Notes: generated by a model from the letters alone, not told the origin. A stretch of DNA of 35,700 bases from Prevotella sp. UBA5379 (GCA_002409785.1 DHOX01000080.1:1-35700); one strand, 5' to 3'; counted from the stretch's first letter, positions 1 through 9,023 are shown. Numbers and translations are program-made.

Positions 1-1
1 G

Positions 2-451
2 TTCAAAATGAAGGATCTGGAAATCAGAATGGATAACATCATCATCAACCGGCAACGTATCCTGGATAAATTTGAATCTCAAACGGACTTCCAGCCTAAA
101 AAGCAACATTACAGCAATCCCGATACCTTGTTTCTTGAGAAAGCAATATCCTGTGTCAGAAAACATCTTTCAGATACCAATTACAATCGTGATACCTTCG
201 CAAGGGACATGATGGTAGGCTCCTCCACCTTATATAATAAACTTCGTGCCCTTACGGGTCAGAGTATTGTCGGATTCATTACAAGTATCCGTTTAAAAGA
301 AGCCTATCGGATCCTCAAAGAAAATCCCCATATCCCCATACAGGAACTTTCCATCAAGGTAGGATTTAACACTCCACAATATTTCTCCAAATGCTTTAAG
401 AAAGCATTTCATGTTCTACCCAAAGACTTTACCTCACAAAAGGATAAATAA
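2..451 (+). CDS. AraC-type DNA-binding C-terminus of a transcriptional regulator, probably a hybrid two-component (HTCS) protein; 5' end outside window
   Basis: The frame is open to the left edge, so this is the 3' end of a longer gene; the methionine at base 8 is probably internal. The last ~100 residues form an AraC/XylS double helix-turn-helix: a first helix set around DTFARDMMVGSSTLYNKLRA and a second around IQELSIKVGFNTPQYFSKCF, followed by the usual P-K-D-F ending. In Bacteroidales such a C-terminus is typically the output domain of a hybrid sensor kinase that controls a polysaccharide locus. The convergent neighbour is a secreted beta-galactosidase, so control of galactoside use is a reasonable inference. 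The sensor, kinase and receiver parts are not visible. A one-component AraC regulator cannot be excluded. Confidence 0.85.
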   Translation, partial: FKMKDLEIRMDNIIINRQRILDKFESQTDFQPKKQHYSNPDTLFLEKAISCVRKHLSDTNYNRDTFARDMMVGSSTLYNKLRALTGQSIVGFITSIRLKEAYRILKENPHIPIQELSIKVGFNTPQYFSKCFKKAFHVLPKDFTSQKDK

Positions 452-454
452 GAA

Positions 455-493
455 TGTGCCCAGACTCCATCAATCTTACAGGAGTCTGGCACA
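455..493 (-). terminator. Hairpin between convergent regulator and beta-galactosidase genes
   Basis: Bases 455-468 pair with 481-493 (13 bp with one bulged C) around a 12-nt loop. Read on the minus strand, the stem starts 8 bases after the beta-galactosidase stop codon and is followed by a T-rich run, as in an intrinsic terminator. Read on the plus strand it lies directly after the regulator stop but is followed by A residues, so it probably acts mainly on the minus-strand transcript. Confidence 0.7.
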
Positions 494-501
494 AAAAGAC
501 C

Positions 502-2961
502 TTAATAAATAAAGATCTTATAACTCCTTATGCTTCCGGGAGCACCCTCTTCTGCACGAGGCAAATAATCAAGTCCAGTAATAGTCTGCTGACCTCCCAG
601 ATCAATCACAAGAAGATGAGGAAAAGGATGTCCCTCAGTAGTACTCCAATACGTACTCTCCTGCAAGTCAAAAGCCTTCTCACCCGTATGATTGCCCATC
701 ACATCTTCACTGTCAGCATATTTAACTTTCCAGCTCTCACGGCCAATACGTTTGCCACCTGCATCCCTCAGATAAAGTTCGGCTATTGAACTTATCTCTT
801 TCCCATCCTGGTTATCCAGAATCTGAAGAGCCATATAACGCCCTCTGGCAGGTTGTAGAAAGCGTATCATCTGCCAGCCATTTCCCGGTTTCATATTACC
901 TGAGGCAACAGGAGTCTGTGAATTTAAATCCGGCCGATCACCCGGTTGATTATGAGCAATGGATTTCTCCAGATGCAGCTGATTCAGAATAGGGTGATTC
1001 TGCCCATAGCAGACAGGAGCCCCCTGAGGACCGACCATATCCAGAACGATCACTTCATTACGCCCCTTCTTCAGCCAGCAACCAGGAAGATAAAGTGTCT
1101 GCTGCGGTCCGATATGCCAGAACCGTCCCAACGGGTGTCCATTGACATAAACCTGTCCCTTTCCAAAAGCTTCCATATTAAGGAAGGTATCCCCAGTCTT
1201 CCTCAGCTTGAAGTACCCTCGGTAATATCCCATTCGATTCTCATCTGTTGTATTCTCCCATTCTGGGACAAGAGATAAACCCTGATGAGTCCGAAAGGCC
1301 CGAAGGGCATCCGAATAAGCATCCGGTATCGTATAACTTATCCAGTGTTCCGGCGTAAAAGTCAAGGTACCGAATTGATCAGTGCTGTTCAAGGTGACAG
1401 AACCTGTAATCCCCTTATAATCCTTGATCGCATGACCGAAATTAATCCGCCCCATTCCTTCTACCACAATCATCAGTTGGTTTTTGCTTCCATTCAGGGC
1501 AGGCAAGGCAATCGAATTTTCACCTCTCACACGATCTATCTTACCCATCCACTTGCCATTGACAAAGACCTGGCCATAATCATGAACGCCATTGACCATA
1601 AGGATGGATGGATGCTTCATACAAGGGAGATAAGTAACATAAACCATACTGCCCCATCCCATATTCATATCCTCAAAAGTCTTTATGCCAGGACTCATGC
1701 TATCTACGCCATTGACCAAAGGAACATGTTCTGTAAGCCGGAATGGAGGAACAGATATTAACCGAGCCACCGGTTTAGGAACTTTCGGGAGTTTGACGGT
1801 GCTATACTTCTGCATCACCTTCCGGAGAGCCCAGTATTTCTCAGTAGGCAAACCATATTCATTAATTGGAGCATCATAATCATAGGAAGTCACGTCCGGG
1901 GCAAAACCGGGGCTATTAGCCCCTGCCCAATGCCCGAAACTGGTTCCTCCGTGTGTCATATATAGAGAGAAAGAGATTCCCTTGGAAAGCATCTGCTCGA
2001 TGCCGTTTACCATCTCACTGGCAGGACGAGTCTCATGATGTGCGCCCCATTTATCAAACCATCCACTCCAGAATTCAGAGCACATCTTAGGAGAGTTTGG
2101 ACGGAGCTGACTTAAACGAGCAAACTGTTGATCAATGTTTGCACCCGTACCAAAATTCATTGTCCACAGTAAATCCGGCAAACCATTTTTCTCAAAGTTA
2201 GAACTCCAGTCACACTGAAAGAGCACCACCTTCCCCCAGTCGGTCTTCAGCATATCCCGGATGGCCCGGATATAAGGTTTGTCCACCCCATAACTGCCAT
2301 ATTCATTCTCTACCTGCACCATGATGATCGGACCACCATGCGCAATGGTCAGAGGAGCCAACTGCTGAGCAACTTTCTTTTCAAATATCTTTACTTGCTG
2401 CATGAAATACGGATCCTGTTCCCGTAGCCTGATATCCTTCTTTTTCAAGAGCCACCAGGGTAAGCCACCCATCTCCCATTCGGCACATACATAAGGTCCG
2501 GGACGGACAATGACATACATCCCATGCTTCTGTGCCAGACGGCAGAAAGCTGCAACATCCTTATTACCTGTAAAATCAAAATGGTCCTCCTGTGGTTCAT
2601 GCAGATTCCAGAATACGTACAAGCATAAAGTGTTCATTCCTAAGGCCTTACACATCTCAATCCGGTTCTCCCAATAGGCTCGCGGGATACGCGGGTAATG
2701 AACTTCGGCAGCCTTGATCACAAACGGTTTGCCGTTAAGCAAGAAAGTGCCGTTACCAACGGCAAACGAGGAATATCCAGATCCCTTCCTGACGGTTGCC
2801 CTATGATCCGTTCGTCCTTCAAGCATTCGTACAGGAAATGCACGATCAGAAACCCGACGGCCAGGGACACCACTTTCTGCCGCTGAAGCCCAGGAAAAGC
2901 CTGAACTCATGAGCCAAAGACAACAAAGTAAAGTCAATGATAAAATCTTCTTACGTATCAT
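502..2961 (-). CDS. Secreted beta-galactosidase, glycoside hydrolase family 35, with C-terminal discoidin-like domain
   Basis: Predicted to hydrolyse terminal beta-galactosides from host or plant glycans. From the chosen start the protein is 819 residues. It begins with a signal peptide (MIRKKILSLTLLCCLWLMSS...). The GH35 barrel follows, with QVENEYGS carrying the acid/base Glu at about residue 220 and SEFWSGWFDKWG carrying the nucleophile Glu at about 296. Beta-sandwich domains come next, and roughly the last 150 residues resemble an F5/8 type C (discoidin) sugar-binding module. The frame stays open to 3030, but the promoter at 3000-3031 overlaps that extension, and the signal peptide begins at 2961, so 2961 is the likely start. 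It is monocistronic and convergent with a regulator of the kind that often controls such genes. Export to periplasm or cell surface is inferred from the signal peptide; no lipobox is evident. Confidence 0.93.
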   Translation of the reverse strand: MIRKKILSLTLLCCLWLMSSGFSWASAAESGVPGRRVSDRAFPVRMLEGRTDHRATVRKGSGYSSFAVGNGTFLLNGKPFVIKAAEVHYPRIPRAYWENRIEMCKALGMNTLCLYVFWNLHEPQEDHFDFTGNKDVAAFCRLAQKHGMYVIVRPGPYVCAEWEMGGLPWWLLKKKDIRLREQDPYFMQQVKIFEKKVAQQLAPLTIAHGGPIIMVQVENEYGSYGVDKPYIRAIRDMLKTDWGKVVLFQCDWSSNFEKNGLPDLLWTMNFGTGANIDQQFARLSQLRPNSPKMCSEFWSGWFDKWGAHHETRPASEMVNGIEQMLSKGISFSLYMTHGGTSFGHWAGANSPGFAPDVTSYDYDAPINEYGLPTEKYWALRKVMQKYSTVKLPKVPKPVARLISVPPFRLTEHVPLVNGVDSMSPGIKTFEDMNMGWGSMVYVTYLPCMKHPSILMVNGVHDYGQVFVNGKWMGKIDRVRGENSIALPALNGSKNQLMIVVEGMGRINFGHAIKDYKGITGSVTLNSTDQFGTLTFTPEHWISYTIPDAYSDALRAFRTHQGLSLVPEWENTTDENRMGYYRGYFKLRKTGDTFLNMEAFGKGQVYVNGHPLGRFWHIGPQQTLYLPGCWLKKGRNEVIVLDMVGPQGAPVCYGQNHPILNQLHLEKSIAHNQPGDRPDLNSQTPVASGNMKPGNGWQMIRFLQPARGRYMALQILDNQDGKEISSIAELYLRDAGGKRIGRESWKVKYADSEDVMGNHTGEKAFDLQESTYWSTTEGHPFPHLLVIDLGGQQTITGLDYLPRAEEGAPGSIRSYKIFIY

Positions 2962-2999
2962 AGGAAAAGTTTTATATTTAAACAACTTCAAAGAATCGA

Positions 3000-3031
3000 C
3001 AAAGTTACTTATAATTTCCGGATTTGCCAAA
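3000..3031 (-). promoter_or_regulatory. Bacteroidetes-type promoter of the GH35 gene
   Basis: On the minus strand, TTTG (complement of 3028-3031), a 20-bp spacer and TAACTTTG (complement of 3000-3007) match the Bacteroidetes -33/-7 consensus (TTTG, TAnnTTTG). Transcription would begin about 35 bases before the ATG at 2961. This decides the start codon against the longer reading that begins at 3030. Confidence 0.75.
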
Positions 3032-3097
3032 TCCTATTTTTCAGATATTCACTTTTAAACTCTATGGAACCTCTATCTTAATAAGAATTACATTTCT

Positions 3098-3128
3098 TTT
3101 GCCCTTTATGAGAAAAGATGTAATTTTG
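3098..3128 (+). promoter_or_regulatory. Bacteroidetes-type promoter of the EamA permease gene
   Basis: TTTG at 3098-3101, a 19-bp spacer and TAATTTTG at 3121-3128 give a full match to the -33/-7 consensus. The -7 box ends only 10 bases before the ATG at 3139, so the mRNA leader should be very short. Confidence 0.75.
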
Positions 3129-3138
3129 CAAACGAAAG

Positions 3139-4059
3139 ATGAAAATCAACCATCAAACTAAAGGATATATTTTTGGAGCTATATCTGCTGCAAGTTACGG
3201 AACCAATCCTCTCTTCGCTCTGCCCCTCTATAAATCGGGCATGGGCGTAAACTCTGTATTGTTTTACCGTTACACCATCGCCGTCGTGTTTATGTCACTA
3301 TTAATGGTGTTCCACCATCTTTCCTTCCGAATCAGCCATAAAGATCTGACCAGGTTAGTCATTATGGGACTCCTTTTCAGTTTGTCCTCCTTATTTCTTT
3401 TCTCCAGTTACGACTATATGGATGTAGGGATAGCCTCAACCATACTTTTCGTTTATCCCATATTAACCGCCATTATGATGACCGTGTTTTTCCATGAGAG
3501 AATGACCCTCACCACGATCCTGTCCATCAGTCTTGCAGTCATTGGCATCTCCATGACCGGAAAAACGCCCAATGGAGAATTACTAAATTTCACCGGATTT
3601 TCCCTCGCTTTTCTTTCAGCAGTCAGCTATGCCTGCTATATTGTCGGCTGTGACAAGACATCATTGAATAAATTACCCAATTTGAAACTTAATTTCTATG
3701 CCATCCTCTTCGGGTCCTTACTATACATTATCAATCTCCATGGCTGTACCCGATTACAACCTATTCCACAACCAAGTCTCTGGATAGATGCTATCGGTTT
3801 AGGCATCTTCCCGACCGTCATCTCCCTTATTTTCCTGACTAAGGCCATTAAGTATATCGGTCCTACCCCAACTGCCATACTTGGAGCATTGGAACCGATC
3901 ACTGCCCTTATCATCGGTTGTTGTGTTTTTGGTGAAGTCCTTACCACCAGAATTATTATCGGTATCATACTGGTCCTCACCGCAGTTATCCTGATCATTG
4001 CAGGAAAAGGAAAGGAAATCAGTCTGGTATATAGAATAAAAATCAATCGTAAAAAATAA
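3139..4059 (+). CDS. EamA/DMT-family inner-membrane permease
   Basis: A 306-residue, very hydrophobic protein with about ten predicted membrane segments in two similar halves, the layout of the drug/metabolite transporter (EamA, formerly DUF6) family. The N-terminal segment (GYIFGAISAASYGTNPLFAL) and the second-half segment ending in ALEPITALIIGCCVFGE are typical; the small-residue A-L-E-P motif recurs in this family. It has its own promoter and a gap of 284 bp before the next gene, so it is probably transcribed alone. Substrate cannot be predicted from sequence; family members export amino acids, nucleotides or other metabolites. Confidence 0.88.
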   Translation: MKINHQTKGYIFGAISAASYGTNPLFALPLYKSGMGVNSVLFYRYTIAVVFMSLLMVFHHLSFRISHKDLTRLVIMGLLFSLSSLFLFSSYDYMDVGIASTILFVYPILTAIMMTVFFHERMTLTTILSISLAVIGISMTGKTPNGELLNFTGFSLAFLSAVSYACYIVGCDKTSLNKLPNLKLNFYAILFGSLLYIINLHGCTRLQPIPQPSLWIDAIGLGIFPTVISLIFLTKAIKYIGPTPTAILGALEPITALIIGCCVFGEVLTTRIIIGIILVLTAVILIIAGKGKEISLVYRIKINRKK

Positions 4060-4256
4060 ATCCCCATCCCTTTAAGTTGCTTATTCTTCTTCATTTATTA
4101 TAAAACATATCCTCTGTAAGCAAGATTATCCCCATTCCTGTATTTAATAAACAAACAGATAAAACAGGACGCCTTGTCTTATAGACCATATATGGGGCTT
4201 CCTCCTTCTATAAAGGACAAAGGTCATATTCGAATCACTATAAAAAAGACATCTTC
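4060..4256. other. Non-coding gap between the EamA gene and the glycosyltransferase promoter
   Basis: I see no clear gene or strong hairpin here. A 34-codon plus-strand reading frame from 4192 runs through the promoter of the next gene and was rejected. Confidence 0.5.
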
Positions 4257-4288
4257 CTTGTTTTTAACTGTAAATGTCCGTAACTTTG
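4257..4288 (+). promoter_or_regulatory. Promoter of the GT2 glycosyltransferase operon
   Basis: TAACTTTG at 4281-4288 is an exact -7 match. CTTG at 4257-4260, 20 bp upstream, is a three-of-four match to the -33 TTTG. The start codon is at 4344, giving a leader of about 50 bases. Confidence 0.6.
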
Positions 4289-4343
4289 CAGTCTAATCAA
4301 GGAAAGCGTCCCACTCATCACTAAAGTTTAGATACTAACGTCA

Positions 4344-5321
4344 ATGGATCTTTATAAAACTCAGAGTAAAAAAGTGACAGATAATATTTTAATCAGCATT
4401 ATTCTCCCCGTTTACAATGCAGAAAGATATATCAAGAAATGTCTGTTATCCATCCAGAATCAAACCTACCGGAATTTAGAAATCATTATCATCAATGACG
4501 GTTCTGAGGACAACAGTATTCAGATTTGTCAGGAGATTGCCAAAGATGATCCCCGCATCTCCATCCATTCACAAAAGAATGGAGGATCCAGCTCTGCCCG
4601 TAACCATGGACTAAACCTGGCAACAGGTGACTATATCTATTTTATAGATAGTGATGACTTTATCAGTCACACGTGCATAGAACGTCTTGTTCAATTAGTT
4701 TTCAAATACCCTGGTGTAACCATCGTACAAGGAGGAGTAAAGACAGACCATCAGCCATCACCTCGAACCTATAACAGAAAATATACACCAGAATACTCGT
4801 CTGACAGAAAATGGATCAAGAAAGCTATTTTGCGTCGTAAACCGATCCCGGTAACGCCATGGAATAAACTTATCCGACTGGATTTTATTCGCAAGTACGA
4901 TTTATATTTTATAAATGGTGTCCGGCATGAAGACGAAGCCTGGACCTATCATCTAGCAAAGCACGTCAGGACCATTGCTTTTTATTTTGAAGATACCTAC
5001 TTCTATAATGTGAACAATCCCAATTCTGTCATGCATTTATGTCATAGGTTAGATGCCCATTCATGGATAATTATCCTTGACAATTTCATACAGAATATTG
5101 ATCCCTTTTGCAAGAAAGCACAAAAAAAACTGATCTTCCACTTGTTGCGAAAAATATATCGTGAATGTGAGATCAGCTACAGGCCAGACCTTATCAGACT
5201 TTTCCACCAAATGGCTCAGAAAAGCACCTTTGCAGAACGATTGGGTATCTATTACTTTTTCTTCACTCAGAAAGACCTTTGTAAATATATGCATCTGTCA
5301 TCTCGGAAAGATAAGTTATAG
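4344..5321 (+). CDS. Family 2 glycosyltransferase (GT-A fold)
   Basis: The 325-residue protein has a typical GT2 domain in its first ~220 residues: SIILPVYNAERYI at the N-terminus, NDGS at 51-54 for nucleotide binding, the GGSSSARNHGL segment, and DSDD at 102-105 as the metal-binding DxD motif. A later R-H-E-D-E segment around residue 195 is the likely catalytic-base region. The C-terminal ~100 residues are less conserved, and no membrane segment is obvious, so the enzyme is probably cytoplasmic or peripheral. It is first in a three-gene plus-strand set with another GT2 (70 bp downstream) and a small membrane protein. It probably builds a surface glycan; donor and acceptor are unknown. Confidence 0.9.
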   Translation: MDLYKTQSKKVTDNILISIILPVYNAERYIKKCLLSIQNQTYRNLEIIIINDGSEDNSIQICQEIAKDDPRISIHSQKNGGSSSARNHGLNLATGDYIYFIDSDDFISHTCIERLVQLVFKYPGVTIVQGGVKTDHQPSPRTYNRKYTPEYSSDRKWIKKAILRRKPIPVTPWNKLIRLDFIRKYDLYFINGVRHEDEAWTYHLAKHVRTIAFYFEDTYFYNVNNPNSVMHLCHRLDAHSWIIILDNFIQNIDPFCKKAQKKLIFHLLRKIYRECEISYRPDLIRLFHQMAQKSTFAERLGIYYFFFTQKDLCKYMHLSSRKDKL

Positions 5322-5391
5322 AAAGATTATTTTTCTATTTGATGATAACTGCTATTAACTAAAAGAAATACCCTGTTTAAATATAAACACA

Positions 5392-6180
5392 ATGATAAAA
5401 GTCAGTCTTGTCATTTCAACTTATAACTGGAAAGAAGCTTTATATTTAAGTTTGTTAAGTGTTTCCAGGCAAACACTATTACCCTATGAAGTGATCATTG
5501 CTGATGACGGGTCACGACAGGACACTACAGAAATGATCAACCAGATCAAGCCACATTTGCCTTTCAGACTCAAACATATATGGCAGGAAGACAAAGGCTT
5601 CCGGAAGACCATCGTTCTGAATAAAGCCTTTGCCGTTTGTGAAGGTAACTATATTGTCCAAATTGACGGTGATATTATCCTTAACAGGCATTTCATCGCC
5701 GATCATGTATCGGAAGCCCGTCCGGGCTATTATGTACACGGCAGCAGAGGAAAGTTTTCTCAAGCATTGACCGATAAATTCCTGAGGGAGAAAGATTATC
5801 ATTTCTCTTTCTTCTCAGAAGGCGTGCATCGTAAGTTGAATATTCTTCGTTGTCCTTTACTCACCATTTTCTTTTACTATTATAAGAAAAACAAGAAAGA
5901 ACGAGGATGTAACATGGCTTTTTGGAAGAAAGATGTTTTTTCCGTTAATGGCTATGATGAAAGGATCATCGGCTACGGATTCGAGGATATTGATCTGCCG
6001 GCGCGTCTTCGACGACTTGGCATTAAGAAACGACTGGTCAAGTTCAAGGCTATTGAATACCATTTAGAACATCCCGCGGCAAACACGAAAAAAGACATGA
6101 GTGCCAACCAGAAAATATTTGACTCAAACAACGCCCTCAGCATAATAAGAGCCCCCAAAGGTATAGATCAATATCTGTAG
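5392..6180 (+). CDS. Family 2 glycosyltransferase with galactosyltransferase-type C-terminal region
   Basis: The 262-residue protein starts with VSLVISTYNWKEAL, carries ADDGS at 37-41 and the DxD-type motif DGD at 92-94. It then has GYGFEDIDLPAR from about residue 194, the E-D motif of the Glyco_transf_7C region that contacts donor and acceptor in galactosyl- and N-acetylhexosaminyltransferases. This layout is common in Bacteroidetes envelope glycan loci. It follows the first GT2 by 70 bp without a recognisable promoter and precedes a small membrane protein by 42 bp, so one transcript is likely. Sugar specificity cannot be stated. Confidence 0.9.
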   Translation: MIKVSLVISTYNWKEALYLSLLSVSRQTLLPYEVIIADDGSRQDTTEMINQIKPHLPFRLKHIWQEDKGFRKTIVLNKAFAVCEGNYIVQIDGDIILNRHFIADHVSEARPGYYVHGSRGKFSQALTDKFLREKDYHFSFFSEGVHRKLNILRCPLLTIFFYYYKKNKKERGCNMAFWKKDVFSVNGYDERIIGYGFEDIDLPARLRRLGIKKRLVKFKAIEYHLEHPAANTKKDMSANQKIFDSNNALSIIRAPKGIDQYL

Positions 6181-6222
6181 AATCCCACTGCAGAAAACAA
6201 CAGAAATACTTATATACGAATC

Positions 6223-6441
6223 ATGAAGTTAAAATCAAGAATTAAATCTTCGGAACCTGAAGATGCACGAGAAGAATTTCATAAAGATGAAAGACGACAT
6301 GCCAGGCAAGAAAAGATCAACAAATGGTCCTCCCGCCTATTTGTCCTGATAGCTATTGCAATCCTTGTTTTTGCCTTATATGCTTACTTTATTGACAAAC
6401 CGGATACGATAAACGGAGAATTTACCGTTCAGCCCAAATAA
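6223..6441 (+). CDS. Small single-pass membrane protein of unknown function
   Basis: A 72-residue protein that I do not assign to a family. The first ~38 residues are highly charged (many K, R, D, E), followed by one hydrophobic segment (about residues 39-61, LFVLIAIAILVFALYAYF), then a short polar tail. The charge pattern suggests the N-terminus stays in the cytoplasm. It is the last gene of the GT2 set, 42 bp downstream, and a strong terminator begins 8 bases after its stop. That position supports it being a real gene; a partner role for the glycosyltransferases is only inference. Confidence 0.7.
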   Translation: MKLKSRIKSSEPEDAREEFHKDERRHARQEKINKWSSRLFVLIAIAILVFALYAYFIDKPDTINGEFTVQPK

Positions 6442-6449
6442 AAGAATTG

Positions 6450-6520
6450 CTTTCATGTAATAGGTATCCCTCATTGCGGAAGAAGCCGTCCAGAGGATAG
6501 TATACATGAAAGATTTTTTT
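6450..6520 (+). terminator. Intrinsic terminator after the GT2 operon, probably bidirectional
   Basis: Bases 6450-6459 pair perfectly with 6503-6512 (10 bp). An inner helix pairs 6465-6472 with 6493-6499. The plus-strand side is followed by a run of seven T (6514-6520), a classical intrinsic terminator. On the minus strand the same hairpin follows the GT4 gene that ends at 6542 and is trailed by a moderately T-rich stretch. Confidence 0.85.
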
Positions 6521-6541
6521 ACCCTTATATATTTTTAAGAC

Positions 6542-7693
6542 TCAAATTAGTTTTTGATATTCCTGCAGCATCTGGTGAGCTAAATCCTGATTTTCAAAGC
6601 GTTTCACATAGCTCATGCTACGGCCTATACTCTGCTGGCGGAATGAAGCATCACCTAAAAACAAGGCAATCCCATTTGCCATACCTTCATCATCATCAGG
6701 AGCTACATAGAGATTATCCGGACCTCCAGCCTCTTCCAGGCACGACCCGGTACAAGCCACGACAGGCAGGCCACTCTGGATGCCCTCTATGACGGGAAGG
6801 CCAAAGCCCTCATAACGCGACGGGTAAACGAAGACTGAAGCCAATTGATAAATAGCAGGCAAGTCTTCATTAGGAATATTATGCATGAACCGGACACGAC
6901 TTTCCAACTGATGCTTTATGATGAAAGCCTGCACTTCATCCACATATTTGGTTGCCTTGCCGACAATGACCAAAGACAATGATTCAGGAAGTCTCAATAA
7001 AGACTTGACGGCTAACAAGACATTCTTTCGCTTCTCTATGGTTCCAACATTCAGGATATAACGATCAGGCAACTCATATTTAGTCTTTATACGCTGCTTC
7101 TCACCTTCACTTACTTTTGCCTTGAACTGTGTGCCACAACTCTGATAGATCACATCTATACGGTCCTCCGGGAAATGGCTGTAGGCAAGAATATCCCGCT
7201 TTGTACACTCGCTTATAGCTACCATACGTGAAGCCTCCCGGCAGGTAACATAAAATTTACGGGCGTAGATTTTTGCATCAATCCAATGATAATACTCTGG
7301 ATGCCGCAAGAAAATGAGATCATGGACCGTTACGATTCCCGGAATGCCCGCTTTATGCAGTCCATGAGGCAACTCTCCTGACAGGCCATGAAACAGATGT
7401 ACCTTATCCCGTAATAAATCCTTTACCATTCCTCCGGCACGCCAAAGATCACGACGAATACGGCAATGCATGGAACGAGGAAAGATAAAACTTATATTCT
7501 TAGCAGGCAGGATCTGCGCTTTCAGATCCTCTCTGCCTTCGCAAGGAGAATACAATCTGAACTCTGTATCCTTATCAGCCTTGATCAGTGCATTGACAAG
7601 ATTACGGGAATAATTTCCCAGACCAGTGTCATTGCACATCATACGCTTAGCATCATAGCCGATGATCAGATGTCGTTTCGTCTCCATGTCCAA
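6542..7693 (-). CDS. GT4-family (GT-B fold) glycosyltransferase
   Basis: This 383-residue protein has the two-domain layout of GT4 retaining transferases. The N-terminal half includes NDTGLGNYSRNL and HDLIFLRHPEYY. The C-terminal half has NVGTIEKRKNV around 215-224, a common phosphate-binding loop, and the E-x7-E motif EGFGLPVIE at about 295-303. It resembles mannosyl-type transferases of O-antigen and capsule loci. It is the last gene of the minus-strand sugar operon, beginning 3 bases after the UDP-glucose dehydrogenase stop, so translation is probably coupled. Donor sugar is not known; a product of the upstream enzymes is a reasonable guess. Confidence 0.9.
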   Translation of the reverse strand: MDMETKRHLIIGYDAKRMMCNDTGLGNYSRNLVNALIKADKDTEFRLYSPCEGREDLKAQILPAKNISFIFPRSMHCRIRRDLWRAGGMVKDLLRDKVHLFHGLSGELPHGLHKAGIPGIVTVHDLIFLRHPEYYHWIDAKIYARKFYVTCREASRMVAISECTKRDILAYSHFPEDRIDVIYQSCGTQFKAKVSEGEKQRIKTKYELPDRYILNVGTIEKRKNVLLAVKSLLRLPESLSLVIVGKATKYVDEVQAFIIKHQLESRVRFMHNIPNEDLPAIYQLASVFVYPSRYEGFGLPVIEGIQSGLPVVACTGSCLEEAGGPDNLYVAPDDDEGMANGIALFLGDASFRQQSIGRSMSYVKRFENQDLAHQMLQEYQKLI

Positions 7694-7696
7694 ATA

Positions 7697-8992
7697 TTAA
7701 TCCAGCATATATCTACAATCAATTACCGGTTTGTCCGTCATCGAATGAATCGACTTAAAATCATTCCATGCCGTCACAATAACCAGAATATCAGCCTCTC
7801 TTAAAATATCCTGATAACGCTTGTAATAGACCACCGGAAAATCATAATGCTTCTTGAATTCTAGATTCGCTACAGGATCATAGACCAGAATGTGTTTATA
7901 GCCTTGTCCCAACAATTGACGGATAATCTTGGCACTTGGAGTATCCCGCACATCATCAGAACCAGGTTTGAAGGATAAGCCCAATAAGGCAATTTTTGTG
8001 TCCTGTCCCTTCTCACCAGCGACTTTTATAATACGTTTGGCAATGAAAGCAGGCATACCGTCATTTGTGGCAATGACATTCTTCAGGATCGGAGCATCAG
8101 CCCCCGCAGCCCTTGCAATCGCATAAAGAGCATTCGTGTCCTTAGGCAGGCAATAACCACCATAGCCACAACCTGGATACACGTATGAAGACATCGGTGC
8201 TCCTCCCCATCGCTTGTCCATGTGCAGGATATGAAAGGCCTTGGCAACATCAATATTACCGATTGCATCTGCAATGACTGACATCTCATTGGAATAGCTG
8301 ATGAGGGTTGCCAATAAAGTATTGGATAAATATTTAATGAATTCACCAGTGCTCAAGGAAACACAAAAAATCGGGATATTAGTTGAAGCGTAGACTTCCC
8401 GTAGCCTTCTTTCAGATTCCTTATCAGAAATGCCAAGTACGATACGGTCAGCATTCATAAAGTCGTCCCAGCAATGTCCCTCACGTAAGAATTCAGGATT
8501 ATTGGCTATTCCTAAATGTATTTTACCAGAAGCAGGATCATATCCTTTCTGTTCGCCGACAAAAATCCCTCGTTGCCTAATATGCGGAACAATCCGATTC
8601 TCGGTGGTAGAAGGTGGAATTGTGGACTTTACGACCAATACCCGGAAACGATCATCCCGGATCAAGTCTATGGTCTCGTCTATTGCATTGAAGAGATAGG
8701 TGAGGTCTGCCTGTCCATCCTTGCCATAGGGAGTCCCCACACAATAGTAGATACAATCACTTTGAGAAATGGCCGCACCTAACCCATCAGGTGCGATGGG
8801 ATGAAAATGATGGTTCAAGTGCCTTTCAAGAGCCTTATCCAGTCCTCTTTCCAGGAAAGGCAAATGACCAGCCCTGATCGTATCAAGCCGTTCCATATCC
8901 ATCTCCACACCATAGACCGTATGTCCATATTCTGCAAATCCTAAAGCCGTAGTCAGTCCTACAAAGCCTAATCCAAATACTGTAATTACCAT
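7697..8992 (-). CDS. ugd: UDP-glucose 6-dehydrogenase family (nucleotide-sugar dehydrogenase)
   Basis: Predicted to oxidise UDP-glucose to UDP-glucuronate with two NAD+. The 431-residue protein shows the NAD-binding GLGFVG at 7-12, NPEFLREG at 165-172, the catalytic Lys at about 220 in EFIKYLSN, the catalytic Cys at 281 in GCGYGGYCLPKDT, and GLSFKPGSDDVRDTPS at 338-353. All key residues of the family are present and length is normal. The gene follows a UXS-like SDR by 31 bp, which suggests that UDP-glucuronate is passed to a decarboxylase. Related dehydrogenases use UDP-ManNAc or UDP-GlcNAc, so the substrate is likely but not certain. Confidence 0.9.
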   Translation of the reverse strand: MVITVFGLGFVGLTTALGFAEYGHTVYGVEMDMERLDTIRAGHLPFLERGLDKALERHLNHHFHPIAPDGLGAAISQSDCIYYCVGTPYGKDGQADLTYLFNAIDETIDLIRDDRFRVLVVKSTIPPSTTENRIVPHIRQRGIFVGEQKGYDPASGKIHLGIANNPEFLREGHCWDDFMNADRIVLGISDKESERRLREVYASTNIPIFCVSLSTGEFIKYLSNTLLATLISYSNEMSVIADAIGNIDVAKAFHILHMDKRWGGAPMSSYVYPGCGYGGYCLPKDTNALYAIARAAGADAPILKNVIATNDGMPAFIAKRIIKVAGEKGQDTKIALLGLSFKPGSDDVRDTPSAKIIRQLLGQGYKHILVYDPVANLEFKKHYDFPVVYYKRYQDILREADILVIVTAWNDFKSIHSMTDKPVIDCRYMLD

Positions 8993-9023
8993 CTCTTCTC
9001 TTTATAAGTAATAAAGGTTATCT

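Noticed and set aside
2962..3030. Upstream extension of the GH35 gene (23 extra codons)
   Set aside because: It overlaps the predicted promoter and would bury the signal peptide; the start was placed at 2961.
3696..4094. Long minus-strand reading frame opposite the EamA gene
   Set aside because: It is a shadow of the plus-strand membrane protein, which has the coherent hydrophobic pattern and a promoter.
4192..4296. 34-codon plus-strand ORF
   Set aside because: It overlaps the promoter of the next gene and has no family resemblance.
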